A DNA stretch of 64,000 nucleotides from an uncultured Lachnospiraceae bacterium (GCA_930972465.1 CAKNHF010000006.1:59894-123893); one strand, 5' to 3'; counted from the first letter of the stretch, positions 44,445-53,392 are shown. Numbers and translations are program-made. The notes: a model not told the origin generated them from the letters alone.

Positions 44445-45159
44445 ATTCAGAAAATACGGCGCACTGCGTTTTATCGGGCACCTTGATGTTATGCGATTCT
44501 TCCAGAAAGTGATGCGGAGAGCCGATATACCGATCGCTTTTACCGGCGGCTTCAGTCCGCATATGATTATGTCGTTTGCAAGTCCGCTTGGAATCGGCCT
44601 CAGCAGCGACGGGGAATACTTTGATATTGAGCTGACGGAACAAATCGACAGCAGGGAAGCTGTCCGAAGGATGAATCAGGCCTGTGTGGAGGGGATTGAG
44701 GTTTTAAGTTTTAAACAGATTCAGGAAGAAAAGAAGATGACCGGAATGACGATCCTTGCAGCTGCTGATTATCTGGTCACACCGAAAACAGATGCCCTTC
44801 CGGATAACTGGAGAGAACAGTTTGCGGAATTTATGGAACAGCCAGAGATCCATGTGATCAAGCAGACAAAACGAAGTGAGAAGGAAGTTGATATCCGTCC
44901 GCTTATTTATAAATGGGAAATACGGGACGGCTCTATTTATATGCAGAACGCGGCCGGAAGTTCCGAGAATCTTAAGCCGGATCTTGTAATGGAGGCTTTC
45001 TGCCGTTTCCTTGGAATCGAGGAAGACTCCTGCATGTTCCATTATCATCGCCTGGAAATGTATGCAGATACAGGAAAAGGCGGGAAACGCAGGCTGGTGA
45101 CGCTGGAGGCACTGGGGAAGGACTGGGAGACAGCTGATGAAAAGAAAGATTCTGATTGA
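44428..45159 (+). CDS. TIGR03936 / DUF2344 radical SAM-associated protein
   Basis: 243 residues from the ATG at 44428 with GGAGGTG inside the upstream gene end (17-base overlap). Family start MKARIKFRKYGALRFIGHLD and the FTGGFSPHMIMSFASPLGIG region. Probably partner of the upstream radical SAM enzyme; in other genomes the two are fused. It overlaps the RNase gene by 23 bases. Confidence 0.88.
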   Translation: MKARIKFRKYGALRFIGHLDVMRFFQKVMRRADIPIAFTGGFSPHMIMSFASPLGIGLSSDGEYFDIELTEQIDSREAVRRMNQACVEGIEVLSFKQIQEEKKMTGMTILAAADYLVTPKTDALPDNWREQFAEFMEQPEIHVIKQTKRSEKEVDIRPLIYKWEIRDGSIYMQNAAGSSENLKPDLVMEAFCRFLGIEEDSCMFHYHRLEMYADTGKGGKRRLVTLEALGKDWETADEKKDSD

Positions 45160-46327
45160 AAAGTCAGGGGACAAAGTAAGAACTTTTATACTTGAAAACG
45201 ATGAAATTGCGGAGATCCACTGTGCACCTCTCGATATTTCTGAAAGAAATACATGCACACTGGGAGATATTTATATCGGAAAGGTAAGCAATATTGTAGA
45301 AAATATCGGTGCAGCCTTTATCGAAATCGGCGGAGGAATCAACTGCTACTATGACATGAAAGATGTATCCAGCGCGATTTTCACCCGTAAACTCGGGAAA
45401 AAGCCGCTTTGTATAGGTGATGAACTTGTTGTCCAGATAAGCAAGGAAGCAGTCAGGACCAAAGCTCCGACCGTAACGGGAAACATCAGTTTTACAGGGA
45501 GATATACTGTGCTGACACACGGAAATACCAGAATCGGGGTGTCTTCCAAACTTCCCAGAAAGCGGAAGGATGAATATAAAGAAAAACTGAAGGGACTCCA
45601 GAATGAAGCTTTCGGCATTATAGTCCGTACAAATGCCAGAGACGTCTCTTTTGACGAGGTACTGCATGAAATACAGAAGCTGAAAGAAGAATATGAAACA
45701 CTGAAGAAGAATGCAATGACAAGAGTCTGTTTTTCCTGTCTTAAATCAGCGCCTCCGTCTTACATATCCGATCTGAAAAACGTATATATGGAGGGAATGG
45801 AAGCTGTTATTGTGAGTGATCCTGAATTGTATACAAATATACAATCTTATTTTGAGACGGAAATGCCGGAAAAACTGAATCTGCTCAGGCTCTATGACAA
45901 CCCATCCTTTCCTCTCGGGAAATTGTACGGAACCGATTCAGCGCTGGAGAAAGCTCTTCGCGAAAAAGTATGGCTTAAGAATGGCGGATATCTGGTGATA
46001 CAGCCGACAGAGGCGCTTACAGTGATCGATGTCAACTCAGGAAAGAATATCGGGAAAGGCAAAAATGAACAGGGAATTCTGAAGATCAATCTTGAGGCGG
46101 CCTGTGAAGCGGCACGGCAGATACGTCTGAGAAATCTTTCCGGAATTATCATTATTGATTTTATTAATCTGGAGAATGAAGAAAATGTAAACATTCTCCT
46201 CAGAGAATTCCGGACAGCTCTTGCAAAAGATCCGATTCAGACTACTCTTGTAGACATTACACCTCTTAATCTGGTGGAGGTAACAAGGAAAAAGGTTCAC
46301 CGTCCGCTGTATGAACAGGTGCGTTAA
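45137..46327 (+). CDS. rng: Ribonuclease G/E family protein (short form)
   Basis: 396 residues, shorter than E. coli RNase G (about 489). N-terminal S1 domain (GDIYIGKVSNIVENIGAAFIEIG, motif GDIYIGKV), RNase H-like and catalytic core with both magnesium Asp motifs: TVIDVNSGKN and IIIDFINLEN. The protein ends soon after RKKVHRPLYEQVR, without the C-terminal extension and zinc-link segments of longer enzymes. It may process rRNA or decay mRNA. Confidence 0.88.
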   Translation: MKRKILIEKSGDKVRTFILENDEIAEIHCAPLDISERNTCTLGDIYIGKVSNIVENIGAAFIEIGGGINCYYDMKDVSSAIFTRKLGKKPLCIGDELVVQISKEAVRTKAPTVTGNISFTGRYTVLTHGNTRIGVSSKLPRKRKDEYKEKLKGLQNEAFGIIVRTNARDVSFDEVLHEIQKLKEEYETLKKNAMTRVCFSCLKSAPPSYISDLKNVYMEGMEAVIVSDPELYTNIQSYFETEMPEKLNLLRLYDNPSFPLGKLYGTDSALEKALREKVWLKNGGYLVIQPTEALTVIDVNSGKNIGKGKNEQGILKINLEAACEAARQIRLRNLSGIIIIDFINLENEENVNILLREFRTALAKDPIQTTLVDITPLNLVEVTRKKVHRPLYEQVR

Positions 46328-46350
46328 CCGAATATATATCTTATTATCCG

Positions 46351-46372
46351 GAAGCCGTCGAAAGATGGCTTC
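46351..46372 (+). terminator. Hairpin after the RNase gene
   Basis: GAAGCCGTC and GATGGCTTC pair (one G-U) around a GAAA tetraloop; a weak T-rich stretch follows (TTTGACTTATTTTTC). Confidence 0.55.
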
Positions 46373-46388
46373 TTTGACTTATTTTTCA

Positions 46389-46417
46389 TTTACAAGAGGC
46401 TCACTAAGCGTTATAAT
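46389..46417 (+). promoter_or_regulatory. Promoter of the aspartokinase gene
   Basis: TTTACA (46389-46394), 17-base spacer, TATAAT (46412-46417); leaves a leader of about 100 bases. Confidence 0.65.
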
Positions 46418-46431
46418 AATGAACCGAGAAT

Positions 46432-46453
46432 GCCGGAATGCGACTTTTCCGGC
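46432..46453 (+). promoter_or_regulatory. Leader hairpin before aspartokinase
   Basis: GCCGGAA (46432-46438) pairs with TTCCGGC (46447-46453) over an eight-base loop in the 5' leader. It is too small for a lysine riboswitch, and no T-box sequence is present. Function unknown. Confidence 0.4.
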
Positions 46454-46521
46454 TGTATAGGTCTTATTTAAATATGAAGAAAAGCAGACCAGGCAGATTA
46501 TAATTTGGAGGAAGATGAAGG

Positions 46522-47841
46522 ATGAAGAAAGTTGTAAAGTTCGGCGGAAGCTCTCTTGCGAGTGCCGAGCAGTTTATGAAAGTCGGGAATATCATCCGGC
46601 AGGATGAGTCGAGAAGATATGTTGTTCCCTCTGCACCCGGAAAAAGATTTTCGGGCGATGTGAAGGTTACGGATATGCTTTATGACTGTTATGCGGCAGC
46701 TGTTGAAGGACAGAATTTCGATGACAAGCTCGATATGATCCATAAAAGATATCAGGAGATTATCGACGGTCTGAATCTGAAGTTCTCTCTGGATGAAGAT
46801 TTTGAGACGATAAAGGATAATTTCAGCAGAAAAGCCGGACAGGATTACGCGGCTTCCCGCGGGGAATATCTGAACGGAAAGATCATGGCGGCCTATCTTG
46901 GAACAGAATTTGTCGATGCTGCCGATGTTGTGCGCTTCAATGATGACGGTTCATTTAATGATAAAGTAACGAATGATCTTCTCTCTGAACGTCTTTCCGG
47001 ACTTGAAAAAGCCGTTATTCCCGGATTTTACGGAGCAAAAGAAGACGGAACCGTAGTTACTTTTTCAAGAGGCGGATCCGATATCAGCGGCTCTCTGGTG
47101 GCGCTCGCCGTACATGCGGATTTATATGAAAACTGGACAGATGTATCCGGATTCCTGATTGCGGATCCCAGAATTGTGAAAAATTCCAAGTCCATTGAGA
47201 TTATTACTTACAAAGAACTCCGGGAGCTGTCTTATATGGGAGCAAGCGTTCTTCACGAGGATGCGATCTTCCCGGTCAGAAAGGCCGGAATACCGATCAA
47301 TATCAGAAATACCAATGCGCCGCAGGATAAAGGTACTCTGATCGTAGAAAGCACATGCCGCCAGTCAAAATACACGATTACAGGAATTGCGGGAACAGAC
47401 GGTTTTGCGGCAATTACAATCGAAAAGGCAATGATGAACTCCGAGATCGGATTCTGCCGAAAAGTCCTTCAGGTGTTTGAAGATAACGGCGTTTCTATAG
47501 AGCATATGCCATCCGGCATTGATACGATGACGATATTTGTACACAAAGATACATTTGAGGAGAAGGAGCAGAAGATTCTTTCGGACATAAATAAGGCAGT
47601 GCATCCTGATCATATTGAACTTGAGTCTGATCTTGCGCTTATCGCAGTCGTGGGACGCGGCATGAAATCCACTCGCGGTACGGCGGGAAGGATTTTTTCC
47701 GCTCTTGCTCATGCTCACATTAATGTCAAGATGATCGATCAGGGATCCAGCGAGCTGAACATCATTGTCGGTGTAAGACATGAAGATTTCAAAAATGCAA
47801 TTCGTGCACTGTATGAAATCTTTGTTCTCACACAGCTTTGA
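46522..47841 (+). CDS. Aspartate kinase
   Basis: 439 residues behind GGAGG. First step of lysine/threonine/methionine synthesis. Kinase motif VVKFGGSSLASAEQF (KFGGSS), TFSRGGSDISGS, and two C-terminal ACT domains (ITIEKAMMNSEIGFCRKVL; LIAVVGRGMKSTRGTAG). The ACT domains suggest feedback control by an amino acid; which one cannot be told. Single gene with its own leader. Confidence 0.94.
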   Translation: MKKVVKFGGSSLASAEQFMKVGNIIRQDESRRYVVPSAPGKRFSGDVKVTDMLYDCYAAAVEGQNFDDKLDMIHKRYQEIIDGLNLKFSLDEDFETIKDNFSRKAGQDYAASRGEYLNGKIMAAYLGTEFVDAADVVRFNDDGSFNDKVTNDLLSERLSGLEKAVIPGFYGAKEDGTVVTFSRGGSDISGSLVALAVHADLYENWTDVSGFLIADPRIVKNSKSIEIITYKELRELSYMGASVLHEDAIFPVRKAGIPINIRNTNAPQDKGTLIVESTCRQSKYTITGIAGTDGFAAITIEKAMMNSEIGFCRKVLQVFEDNGVSIEHMPSGIDTMTIFVHKDTFEEKEQKILSDINKAVHPDHIELESDLALIAVVGRGMKSTRGTAGRIFSALAHAHINVKMIDQGSSELNIIVGVRHEDFKNAIRALYEIFVLTQL

Positions 47842-47890
47842 TCGTCAGAATTTAATCTGAACTAAGGAAGAAAGGCGGACAACACGGGAA

Positions 47891-48310
47891 ATGAATATTC
47901 TGTTTTTCTTAAAACCAAAGAGTGAGGTTGCTTTCATTTATGATTACAGTACGCTTAGACAGGTGCTGGAAACGATGGAATACCACAAATATGCGTCAAT
48001 TCCGATGCTGAACAGGAAGGGAGAATATACCGGAACCATCACAGAAGGAGATCTTCTGTGGGGAATCAAGAAGTATACGAATCTTAACCTGAAGGAAGCT
48101 GAAAATATATTTATTCAGGATTTCCCGAGAAAAGCAGATTATGAGGCTGTTTCAGCGGATTCTGACATGGAGGATCTGATCCGCAAGGCCATGAATCAGA
48201 ATTTCGTCCCGGTAGTGGATGATCAGAAAAAATTTATCGGAATCATCACCAGAAAAAGTATTATTGAATACTGTTATGATAAACTCAAAAAATGTGATGA
48301 ATCCTATTGA
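47891..48310 (+). CDS. Two-CBS-domain protein
   Basis: 139 residues forming one Bateman module: CBS1 (about 15-70, HKYASIPMLNRKGEYTGTIT) and CBS2 (about 83-135, NFVPVVDDQKKFIGIITRK). Such stand-alone modules bind adenosine nucleotides; the partner is unknown. Its TGA lies within the -35 of the rplU promoter. Confidence 0.9.
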   Translation: MNILFFLKPKSEVAFIYDYSTLRQVLETMEYHKYASIPMLNRKGEYTGTITEGDLLWGIKKYTNLNLKEAENIFIQDFPRKADYEAVSADSDMEDLIRKAMNQNFVPVVDDQKKFIGIITRKSIIEYCYDKLKKCDESY

Positions 48311-48336
48311 CTTTTCGGAAAATCATATGATATACT
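48307..48336 (+). promoter_or_regulatory. rplU operon promoter, -35 overlapping the upstream stop codon
   Basis: TTGACT (48307-48312), 18-base spacer, TATACT (48331-48336). The CBS-gene stop (48308-48310) is inside the -35. Confidence 0.7.
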
Positions 48337-48342
48337 ACAACA

Positions 48343-48422
48343 GTATGCCGCACAACGAGGTTTAAGTCCGGAGAATGATACCGGCACCGAAGTTGGCGAG
48401 TAATGATAATAGGAGGTGCCAT
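48343..48422 (+). promoter_or_regulatory. Ribosomal protein L21 leader
   Basis: The 80-base leader between the promoter and rplU holds the elements usual for the Firmicute L21 leader: a short paired region (GTGC/GCAC-like segments, CCGGAGAATGATACCGG hairpin at about 48371-48387) and a final AGGAGGTGCC ribosome site that can pair with GGCACC upstream (48386-48391). This fits L21 autoregulation of translation; assignment is by position and by eye. Confidence 0.6.
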
Positions 48423-48731
48423 ATGTACGCGATTATAGCAACAGGTGGTAAACAGTACAAAGTAGCTGAAGGCGATATCATTAAAGTGGAGAAACTTGGT
48501 GTGGAAGCTGGAGAGACTTATACATTCGACCAGGTACTTGCTGTCAGCGATGACAAGCTTGTTGTCGGAAATCCGACGGTCGAGGGTGCTACAGTTACAG
48601 CTTCTGTTGTAGGCAACGGCAAGGGTAAGAAAGTCGTAGTTTACAAGTATAAGAGAAAAACTGGCTACCATAAGAAAAACGGACACAGACAGCAGTATAC
48701 AGCAGTTAAGATCGATAAGATCAACGCTTAA
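48423..48731 (+). CDS. rplU: 50S ribosomal protein L21
   Basis: 102 residues from the ATG at 48423 with AGGAGGTG; the frame is open to 48375 through the leader. [18 protein letters not shown] start and the basic [18 protein letters not shown] end are diagnostic. First gene of rplU-prp-rpmA. Confidence 0.98.
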   Translation: MYAIIATGGKQYKVAEGDIIKVEKLGVEAGETYTFDQVLAVSDDKLVVGNPTVEGATVTASVVGNGKGKKVVVYKYKRKTGYHKKNGHRQQYTAVKIDKINA

Positions 48732-48743
48732 TTCTGCACACCG

Positions 48744-49076
48744 ATGATCAGGGTAACCATTTATAAGACCGGAAGGCATAATTTTGCGGGATTCGATATA
48801 TCCGGGCATGCCGGATATGCCGAGCAGGGAGAAGATATTGTATGCGCTGCGGTTTCAGCACTTGTGATTACAACGGTGAACTCGATCGAACGATTCACAG
48901 ATGATGAGACAAGCTGCGTTACGGATGAAGATACAGGAAGCATTGAGTTCCGCTTCATCAACACTCCCTCGCATGATGCCGGACTTCTGCTGGATTCCAT
49001 GATTCTTGGTCTGGAAGAGATAGAAGACAGCAGTCAACACGAAGAATATATCGACATAATTTTCAAGGAGGTGTAA
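48744..49076 (+). CDS. prp: Ribosomal-processing cysteine protease Prp
   Basis: 110 residues. Catalytic H22 (GHAGYA) and C34 ([10 protein letters not shown]) are in place. Prp removes the N-terminal extension of L27, whose gene follows 5 bases downstream and still encodes that extension. Placement between rplU and rpmA is standard for Firmicutes. Confidence 0.95.
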   Translation: MIRVTIYKTGRHNFAGFDISGHAGYAEQGEDIVCAAVSALVITTVNSIERFTDDETSCVTDEDTGSIEFRFINTPSHDAGLLLDSMILGLEEIEDSSQHEEYIDIIFKEV

Positions 49077-49081
49077 GAACC

Positions 49082-49366
49082 ATGATGAAAATGAATCTTC
49101 AGTTTTTTGCTCACAAAAAAGGAGTCGGTTCTACAAAGAACGGACGTGATTCTGAAGCGAAAAGACTTGGTGCAAAGAGAGCGGACGGACAGTTTGTGAA
49201 GGCAGGAAATATCCTTTACAGACAGCGCGGCACAAAAATTCACCCGGGTGTGAATGTAGGACGCGGCGGAGACGATACTCTGTTTGCGCTGGTAGACGGT
49301 GTAGTAAGATATGAAAGAAAAGGAAGAGATAAAAAACAGGTTTCTATCTACCCGGTTGCAGAGTAA
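49082..49366 (+). CDS. rpmA: 50S ribosomal protein L27, with Prp-cleaved N-terminal extension
   Basis: 94 residues. The N terminus [14 protein letters not shown] carries the LQFF-AHKKG site at which Prp cuts before A10, giving the mature AHKKG end that reaches the peptidyl-transferase centre. Start could be either of the first ATGs (49082, 49085) or 49091; all keep the site. Confidence 0.98.
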   Translation: MMKMNLQFFAHKKGVGSTKNGRDSEAKRLGAKRADGQFVKAGNILYRQRGTKIHPGVNVGRGGDDTLFALVDGVVRYERKGRDKKQVSIYPVAE

Positions 49367-49419
49367 CAGGATCCTGTTGACAGCATTGCAACTTTTCATT
49401 CATATTCAGTAAAGCTGGG

Positions 49420-49449
49420 AAGCCTCAGACTGTTCGGTCTGAGGCTTTT
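49420..49449 (+). terminator. Terminator of rplU-prp-rpmA
   Basis: AAGCCTCAGAC (49420-49430) and GTCTGAGGCTT (49437-49447) pair perfectly around TGTTCG, then TT. Confidence 0.85.
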
Positions 49450-49467
49450 GTGACATCAGCGCTGAGA

Positions 49468-49502
49468 CATGCAGGAAACAGAATATTTCTTTTTCCTGCA
49501 TG
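49468..49502 (+). promoter_or_regulatory. Long hairpin in the obgE leader
   Basis: CATGCAGGAAA (49468-49478) is the exact complement of TTTCCTGCATG (49492-49502) over a 13-base T-rich loop, 34 bases before the obgE start. It has no T run behind it, so it is not a terminator. Confidence 0.5.
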
Positions 49503-49535
49503 CAGGCGCTGCCTAATGCTAAAAAAGGAGTAACT

Positions 49536-50819
49536 ATGTTTGCAGACAGAGCCAAAATCTATATCAGATCAGGAAAAGGCGGAGACGGGCACTGCAGCTT
49601 CCGGCGTGAACTTTATGTTCCCAACGGCGGGCCTGACGGCGGAGACGGCGGCAAAGGCGGAGATCTGATCTTCGAAGTTGACAAAGGACTGAACACACTT
49701 TCTGATTACCGCCACAGACGCAAATATGCCGCCGGAGACGGAGAGCAGGGCGGAAAGCGCAGATGCCACGGGAGAGACGGAAAAGACCTTGTTCTGTATG
49801 TCCCGGAGGGAACCGTCATCAAAGAAGCGTCCAGCGGAAAAGTAATCGCGGATATGTCCGGTGAAAACAGACGTCAGATCGTGTTAAAAGGCGGAAAAGG
49901 AGGACTGGGTAATCAGCATTTTGCCACAGCGACAATGCAGGTGCCGAAATATGCTCAGCCGGGACAGCCTGCCAGGGAGCTTGAGGTAAGTCTTGAACTG
50001 AAAGTCATTGCCGATGTGGGCCTTATAGGCTTTCCCAATGTCGGAAAGTCCACCCTCCTTTCCCGTGTCACAAACGCAGAGCCCAAGATCGCCAATTATC
50101 ATTTTACAACATTGAATCCGAATCTCGGCGTAGTAGATCTCGATGGAGCAAAGGGGTTCGTCATGGCGGATATCCCTGGGCTGATCGAAGGAGCTTCTGA
50201 GGGAGTAGGACTTGGACATGAATTCCTCCGCCACATAGAGCGTACAAAGATGATGATTCATGTTGTGGATGCGGCCGGCAGTGAAGGACGTGATCCGGTA
50301 GAGGACATATATAAGATCAATGCAGAGCTGGAGAGATATAATCCGGAGATTGCCGGAAGGCCTCAGGTCATTGCGGCAAACAAGACAGATCTGATTTATG
50401 AGGACGAAGAAAATGCATTAAAACGTCTGAAGGATGAGTTTGAACCAAAAGGTATACGTGTATTCCCTATTTCGGGAGTATCAGGCAGGGGAATTTCCGA
50501 ACTTCTCTATTACGTAAGCGCGCAGCTTGAGACAATGGACAGTGCTCCGGTTGTCTTCGAACAGGAGTTTTTCCCGGAAGATGAGCTTATATATGAGGAT
50601 CTTCCATATACGGTAGAGCATATTGACGGTATGTATGTTGTGGAGGGGCCGAAGATAGAGAAGATGCTCGGATACACGAACCTTGATTCTGAAAAGGGAT
50701 TTGCCTTTTTCCAGAAATTTTTAAAGGATACCGGTATTCTGGAGAAACTGGAGGCCGCAGGCATCCAGGAAGGCGATACTGTCAGAATGTACGGACTGCA
50801 GTTTGATTACTATAAGTAA
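49536..50819 (+). CDS. obgE: GTPase ObgE/CgtA
   Basis: 427 residues from the ATG at 49536 with AAAGGAG. Glycine-rich Obg domain (SGKGGDGHCSFRRE, GGDGGKGGD), G domain with GFPNVGKST P-loop, DIPGLIEGA and NKTD, then the OCT domain in the last 80 residues as in other Firmicutes. Acts in 50S assembly and stress control. Confidence 0.97.
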   Translation: MFADRAKIYIRSGKGGDGHCSFRRELYVPNGGPDGGDGGKGGDLIFEVDKGLNTLSDYRHRRKYAAGDGEQGGKRRCHGRDGKDLVLYVPEGTVIKEASSGKVIADMSGENRRQIVLKGGKGGLGNQHFATATMQVPKYAQPGQPARELEVSLELKVIADVGLIGFPNVGKSTLLSRVTNAEPKIANYHFTTLNPNLGVVDLDGAKGFVMADIPGLIEGASEGVGLGHEFLRHIERTKMMIHVVDAAGSEGRDPVEDIYKINAELERYNPEIAGRPQVIAANKTDLIYEDEENALKRLKDEFEPKGIRVFPISGVSGRGISELLYYVSAQLETMDSAPVVFEQEFFPEDELIYEDLPYTVEHIDGMYVVEGPKIEKMLGYTNLDSEKGFAFFQKFLKDTGILEKLEAAGIQEGDTVRMYGLQFDYYK

Positions 50820-50845
50820 TATTTACAAAGACAGGAGACATATTT

Positions 50846-51136
50846 ATGACTACAAAACAGAGAGCTTATCTCAAAAGTCTGGCAATGACCATGGATCCGA
50901 TTTTCCAGATCGGAAAATCCAGTATGACCCCCGGACTTACCCAGGCGATTTCCGAAGCTCTGGCTGCGAGGGAACTGATTAAAATCAGCGTTCTGCAGAA
51001 CTGCGCCGATAATCCCCGTGAACTCGCTGAAATTATAGCCGAGCGCACTCGTTCTGAGATTGTACAGGTCATCGGGAAAAAAATCGTTCTTTACAGAGAG
51101 GGAAAGGATGATAAAAAGAAGATTATCCTTCCATAA
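50846..51136 (+). CDS. YhbY family CRM-domain RNA-binding protein
   Basis: 96 residues. KQRAYLKSLAMTMDPIFQIGKSSMT with the family GxxG region near residue 28 and a basic C terminus. Binds the 50S precursor. It is between obgE and nadD in the usual order. Confidence 0.93.
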   Translation: MTTKQRAYLKSLAMTMDPIFQIGKSSMTPGLTQAISEALAARELIKISVLQNCADNPRELAEIIAERTRSEIVQVIGKKIVLYREGKDDKKKIILP

Positions 51137-51148
51137 GGGGACAGAGAA

Positions 51149-51763
51149 ATGAAGATAGGAATAATGGGTGGAACCTTTGATCCCATTCATATAGGGCATC
51201 TTCTCCTTGGAGAATTCGCTTATGAGGACTTCGGACTGGATGAAATATGGTTTCTTCCAAACGGCAATCCTCCGCATAAGGAGACTGGCGAAGCAGACAA
51301 GGAAGCGGCACTGGCTCATCGGGTAGAAATGGTACGCATAGCTGTCTGCGATGTTCCGTATTTCAGGCTGAATCTGGCTGAAGCCGACACGAAAAAGCAT
51401 TCATATACGTACAGTACTATGCGAAAATTTACCCGCGAATATCCGGAAGATGAGTTTTTCTTTATTCTGGGAGCGGATTCTCTTTTTTCGATCGAACAGT
51501 GGAAATTTTTTCGCGAGATATTCCCAACCTGTACGATTCTTGCAGCAATGCGGGACGATAAAGATGCAGAAGAGATGAAACGTCAGATACGTTATCTTGA
51601 GAATACCTACAATGCGAGAATAAAGCTTCTGCAGGCCCCCCTTGTGGAGATATCTTCAACTACCATAAGAAACCGGATTGCAGAGAACCGAAGTGTGAGA
51701 TATATGATTCCGGATATCGTAGAAAGATATATTAAAGAACATAATTTGTATAGAGGGCAGTGA
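51149..51763 (+). CDS. nadD: Nicotinate-nucleotide adenylyltransferase
   Basis: 204 residues. Makes deamido-NAD. Signature GGTFDPIHIGHLLL (6-19) and late ISSTTIRNRI. Conserved obgE-yhbY-nadD-yqeK-rsfS order. Confidence 0.96.
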   Translation: MKIGIMGGTFDPIHIGHLLLGEFAYEDFGLDEIWFLPNGNPPHKETGEADKEAALAHRVEMVRIAVCDVPYFRLNLAEADTKKHSYTYSTMRKFTREYPEDEFFFILGADSLFSIEQWKFFREIFPTCTILAAMRDDKDAEEMKRQIRYLENTYNARIKLLQAPLVEISSTTIRNRIAENRSVRYMIPDIVERYIKEHNLYRGQ

Positions 51764-51767
51764 AAAT

Positions 51768-52340
51768 ATGACAGAAAATCTGAAAGAAATCAAAAAAGAT
51801 CTCGCCAAAAAATTAAAGAAGGAACGCTTTGAACACACGGAAGGCGTCATGTATACTGCGGCGGCTCTCGCCATGCGCTATGACGAAGATATCGAGAAAG
51901 CCCTCACAGCCGGGCTGCTTCATGACTGCGGAAAATTCTGTTCACCCAAAGACCAGATAAAGCTGTGTGAAAAAAAAGGAATTCTGCTGACAGATTCAGA
52001 GAAAGAGATGCCTGCGCTTATTCACGCAAAACTTGGGGCTTATCTTGCTGAACATGAATATGGAATCCGGGATGAGAGCATTCTGAACGCAATCACCTAT
52101 CACACAACAGGCCGTCCGGATATGACAATGCTTGAGAAGATCATTTATATTGCGGATTATATTGAGCCGAACAGAAAGATAATTCCCGGTTTGGATGAAG
52201 TAAGAAGACTTTCCTTTACGGATATCAATCAGGCGGTGTGTCTGTCGGCCGGGGCCACAACACGATATCTGAAAAACGGCGGAAAATCGGTTGACCCGAT
52301 GACGATTCAAACGTATAATTTTTACAAAAAGGAGAAGTGA
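51768..52340 (+). CDS. yqeK: YqeK family HD hydrolase (Ap4A-cleaving)
   Basis: 190 residues. HD-domain metal ligands: H23, HD at 52-53 (LLHDCGKF), later H in IHAKLGAYLAEHEYG and D in IADYIEPNR. The family cleaves diadenosine tetraphosphate symmetrically. Confidence 0.94.
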   Translation: MTENLKEIKKDLAKKLKKERFEHTEGVMYTAAALAMRYDEDIEKALTAGLLHDCGKFCSPKDQIKLCEKKGILLTDSEKEMPALIHAKLGAYLAEHEYGIRDESILNAITYHTTGRPDMTMLEKIIYIADYIEPNRKIIPGLDEVRRLSFTDINQAVCLSAGATTRYLKNGGKSVDPMTIQTYNFYKKEK

Positions 52341-52341
52341 T

Positions 52342-52692
52342 ATGAATCAGTCAAAAGAAATGGTAAAGATCGCCTATCATGCACTAAGTGACAAAAAGGG
52401 CGAGGATATCAAGATTATTGATATCACCGGAATTTCTGTTCTTGCAGATTACTTCATTATTGCTAACGGAAACAGCGACAGCCAGGTAAATGCTCTGGTA
52501 GACAACGTAGAGGAGGAGCTCCATAAAGCAGGATACACCCTTCGTCAGAGAGAAGGGCAGGCATCAGGAAGCTGGGTTCTTCTTGATTTCGGAGATATCA
52601 TCGTTCATGTCTTCGACAAAGAAAACCGCTTATTTTATGATCTCGAGCGCATCTGGAAAGATGGAAAAGACGTCAGGATAGAAGATCTGTAA
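52342..52692 (+). CDS. rsfS: Ribosomal silencing factor RsfS
   Basis: 116 residues. ALSDKKGEDIKIIDITGISVLADYF core (motif LADYFIIANGNSDSQV) and GDIIVHVFDKENRLFYDLERIW end. Binds L14 and prevents subunit joining under starvation. Last gene of the obg run. Confidence 0.96.
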   Translation: MNQSKEMVKIAYHALSDKKGEDIKIIDITGISVLADYFIIANGNSDSQVNALVDNVEEELHKAGYTLRQREGQASGSWVLLDFGDIIVHVFDKENRLFYDLERIWKDGKDVRIEDL

Positions 52693-52703
52693 GACAACAT
52701 ACA

Positions 52704-52746
52704 GCAAAAGAGGAACAGTGCAGTGATTGTACTGTTCCTCTTTTGC
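52704..52746. terminator. Bidirectional terminator between rsfS and lexA
   Basis: GCAAAAGAGGAACAGT (52704-52719) pairs perfectly with ACTGTTCCTCTTTTGC (52731-52746). Confidence 0.9.
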
Positions 52747-52774
52747 TTGACATTTCAGAATTTGTTTTACGATT

Positions 52775-53392
52775 TTACCTGAAAAAACGAAATACACCAA
52801 TGACTTTGCCAAGGATCGTTACATCTGTGACTATGATCGGATCCATCGTATCATTCTCCGGCTGAAGCCGGAAGATTCCTTCCTCCTTGTAGAATGTCTT
52901 GACTGTAGCTCCGTCGTCCACAAGTGCAACAACCATCTCTCCGTTTGAAGCAGAAGGTGTCTGCTCGACAAGAACCATATCTCCGTCAAGAATTCCTGCA
53001 TTTATCATGCTTTCACCCTTAACTTTAAGAAGAAAAGTCTTATTGTTGGGCATAAACTCTGTCGGAATAGGGAAGTAGTTCTCAATATTCTCCTGCGCAA
53101 GTATCGGCTCTCCGGCTGCAACCTGTCCTATAATCGGCACATTAACCATCTCGCGTCGAGTGAGATTAAAAGAATCATCGAGTATCTCGATCGCTCTGGG
53201 CTTTGTGGGATCACGACGGATATATCCGTTCTTTTCCAGTGTTTCAAGATGAGAATGGACAGAAGAAGTTGACTTCAGGTTTACAGCTTCACATATCTCG
53301 CGTACTGCAGGAGGAAATCCTCTTTCAAGAATCTGCGACTTTATATATTCAAGGATCTCTTTCTGCTTTTTGCTTATTTTCCCCTGCGTCAT
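52775..53392 (-). CDS. lexA: SOS repressor LexA
   Basis: 205 residues. N-terminal winged helix with recognition region [20 protein letters not shown]. Self-cleavage site Ala93-Gly94 (VAAGEP), catalytic Ser128 (KGESMI) and Lys165 (ATVKTFY). It is divergent from the yneA-like gene, and the shared region carries LexA-type boxes. Confidence 0.97.
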   Translation of the reverse strand: MTQGKISKKQKEILEYIKSQILERGFPPAVREICEAVNLKSTSSVHSHLETLEKNGYIRRDPTKPRAIEILDDSFNLTRREMVNVPIIGQVAAGEPILAQENIENYFPIPTEFMPNNKTFLLKVKGESMINAGILDGDMVLVEQTPSASNGEMVVALVDDGATVKTFYKEEGIFRLQPENDTMDPIIVTDVTILGKVIGVFRFFR

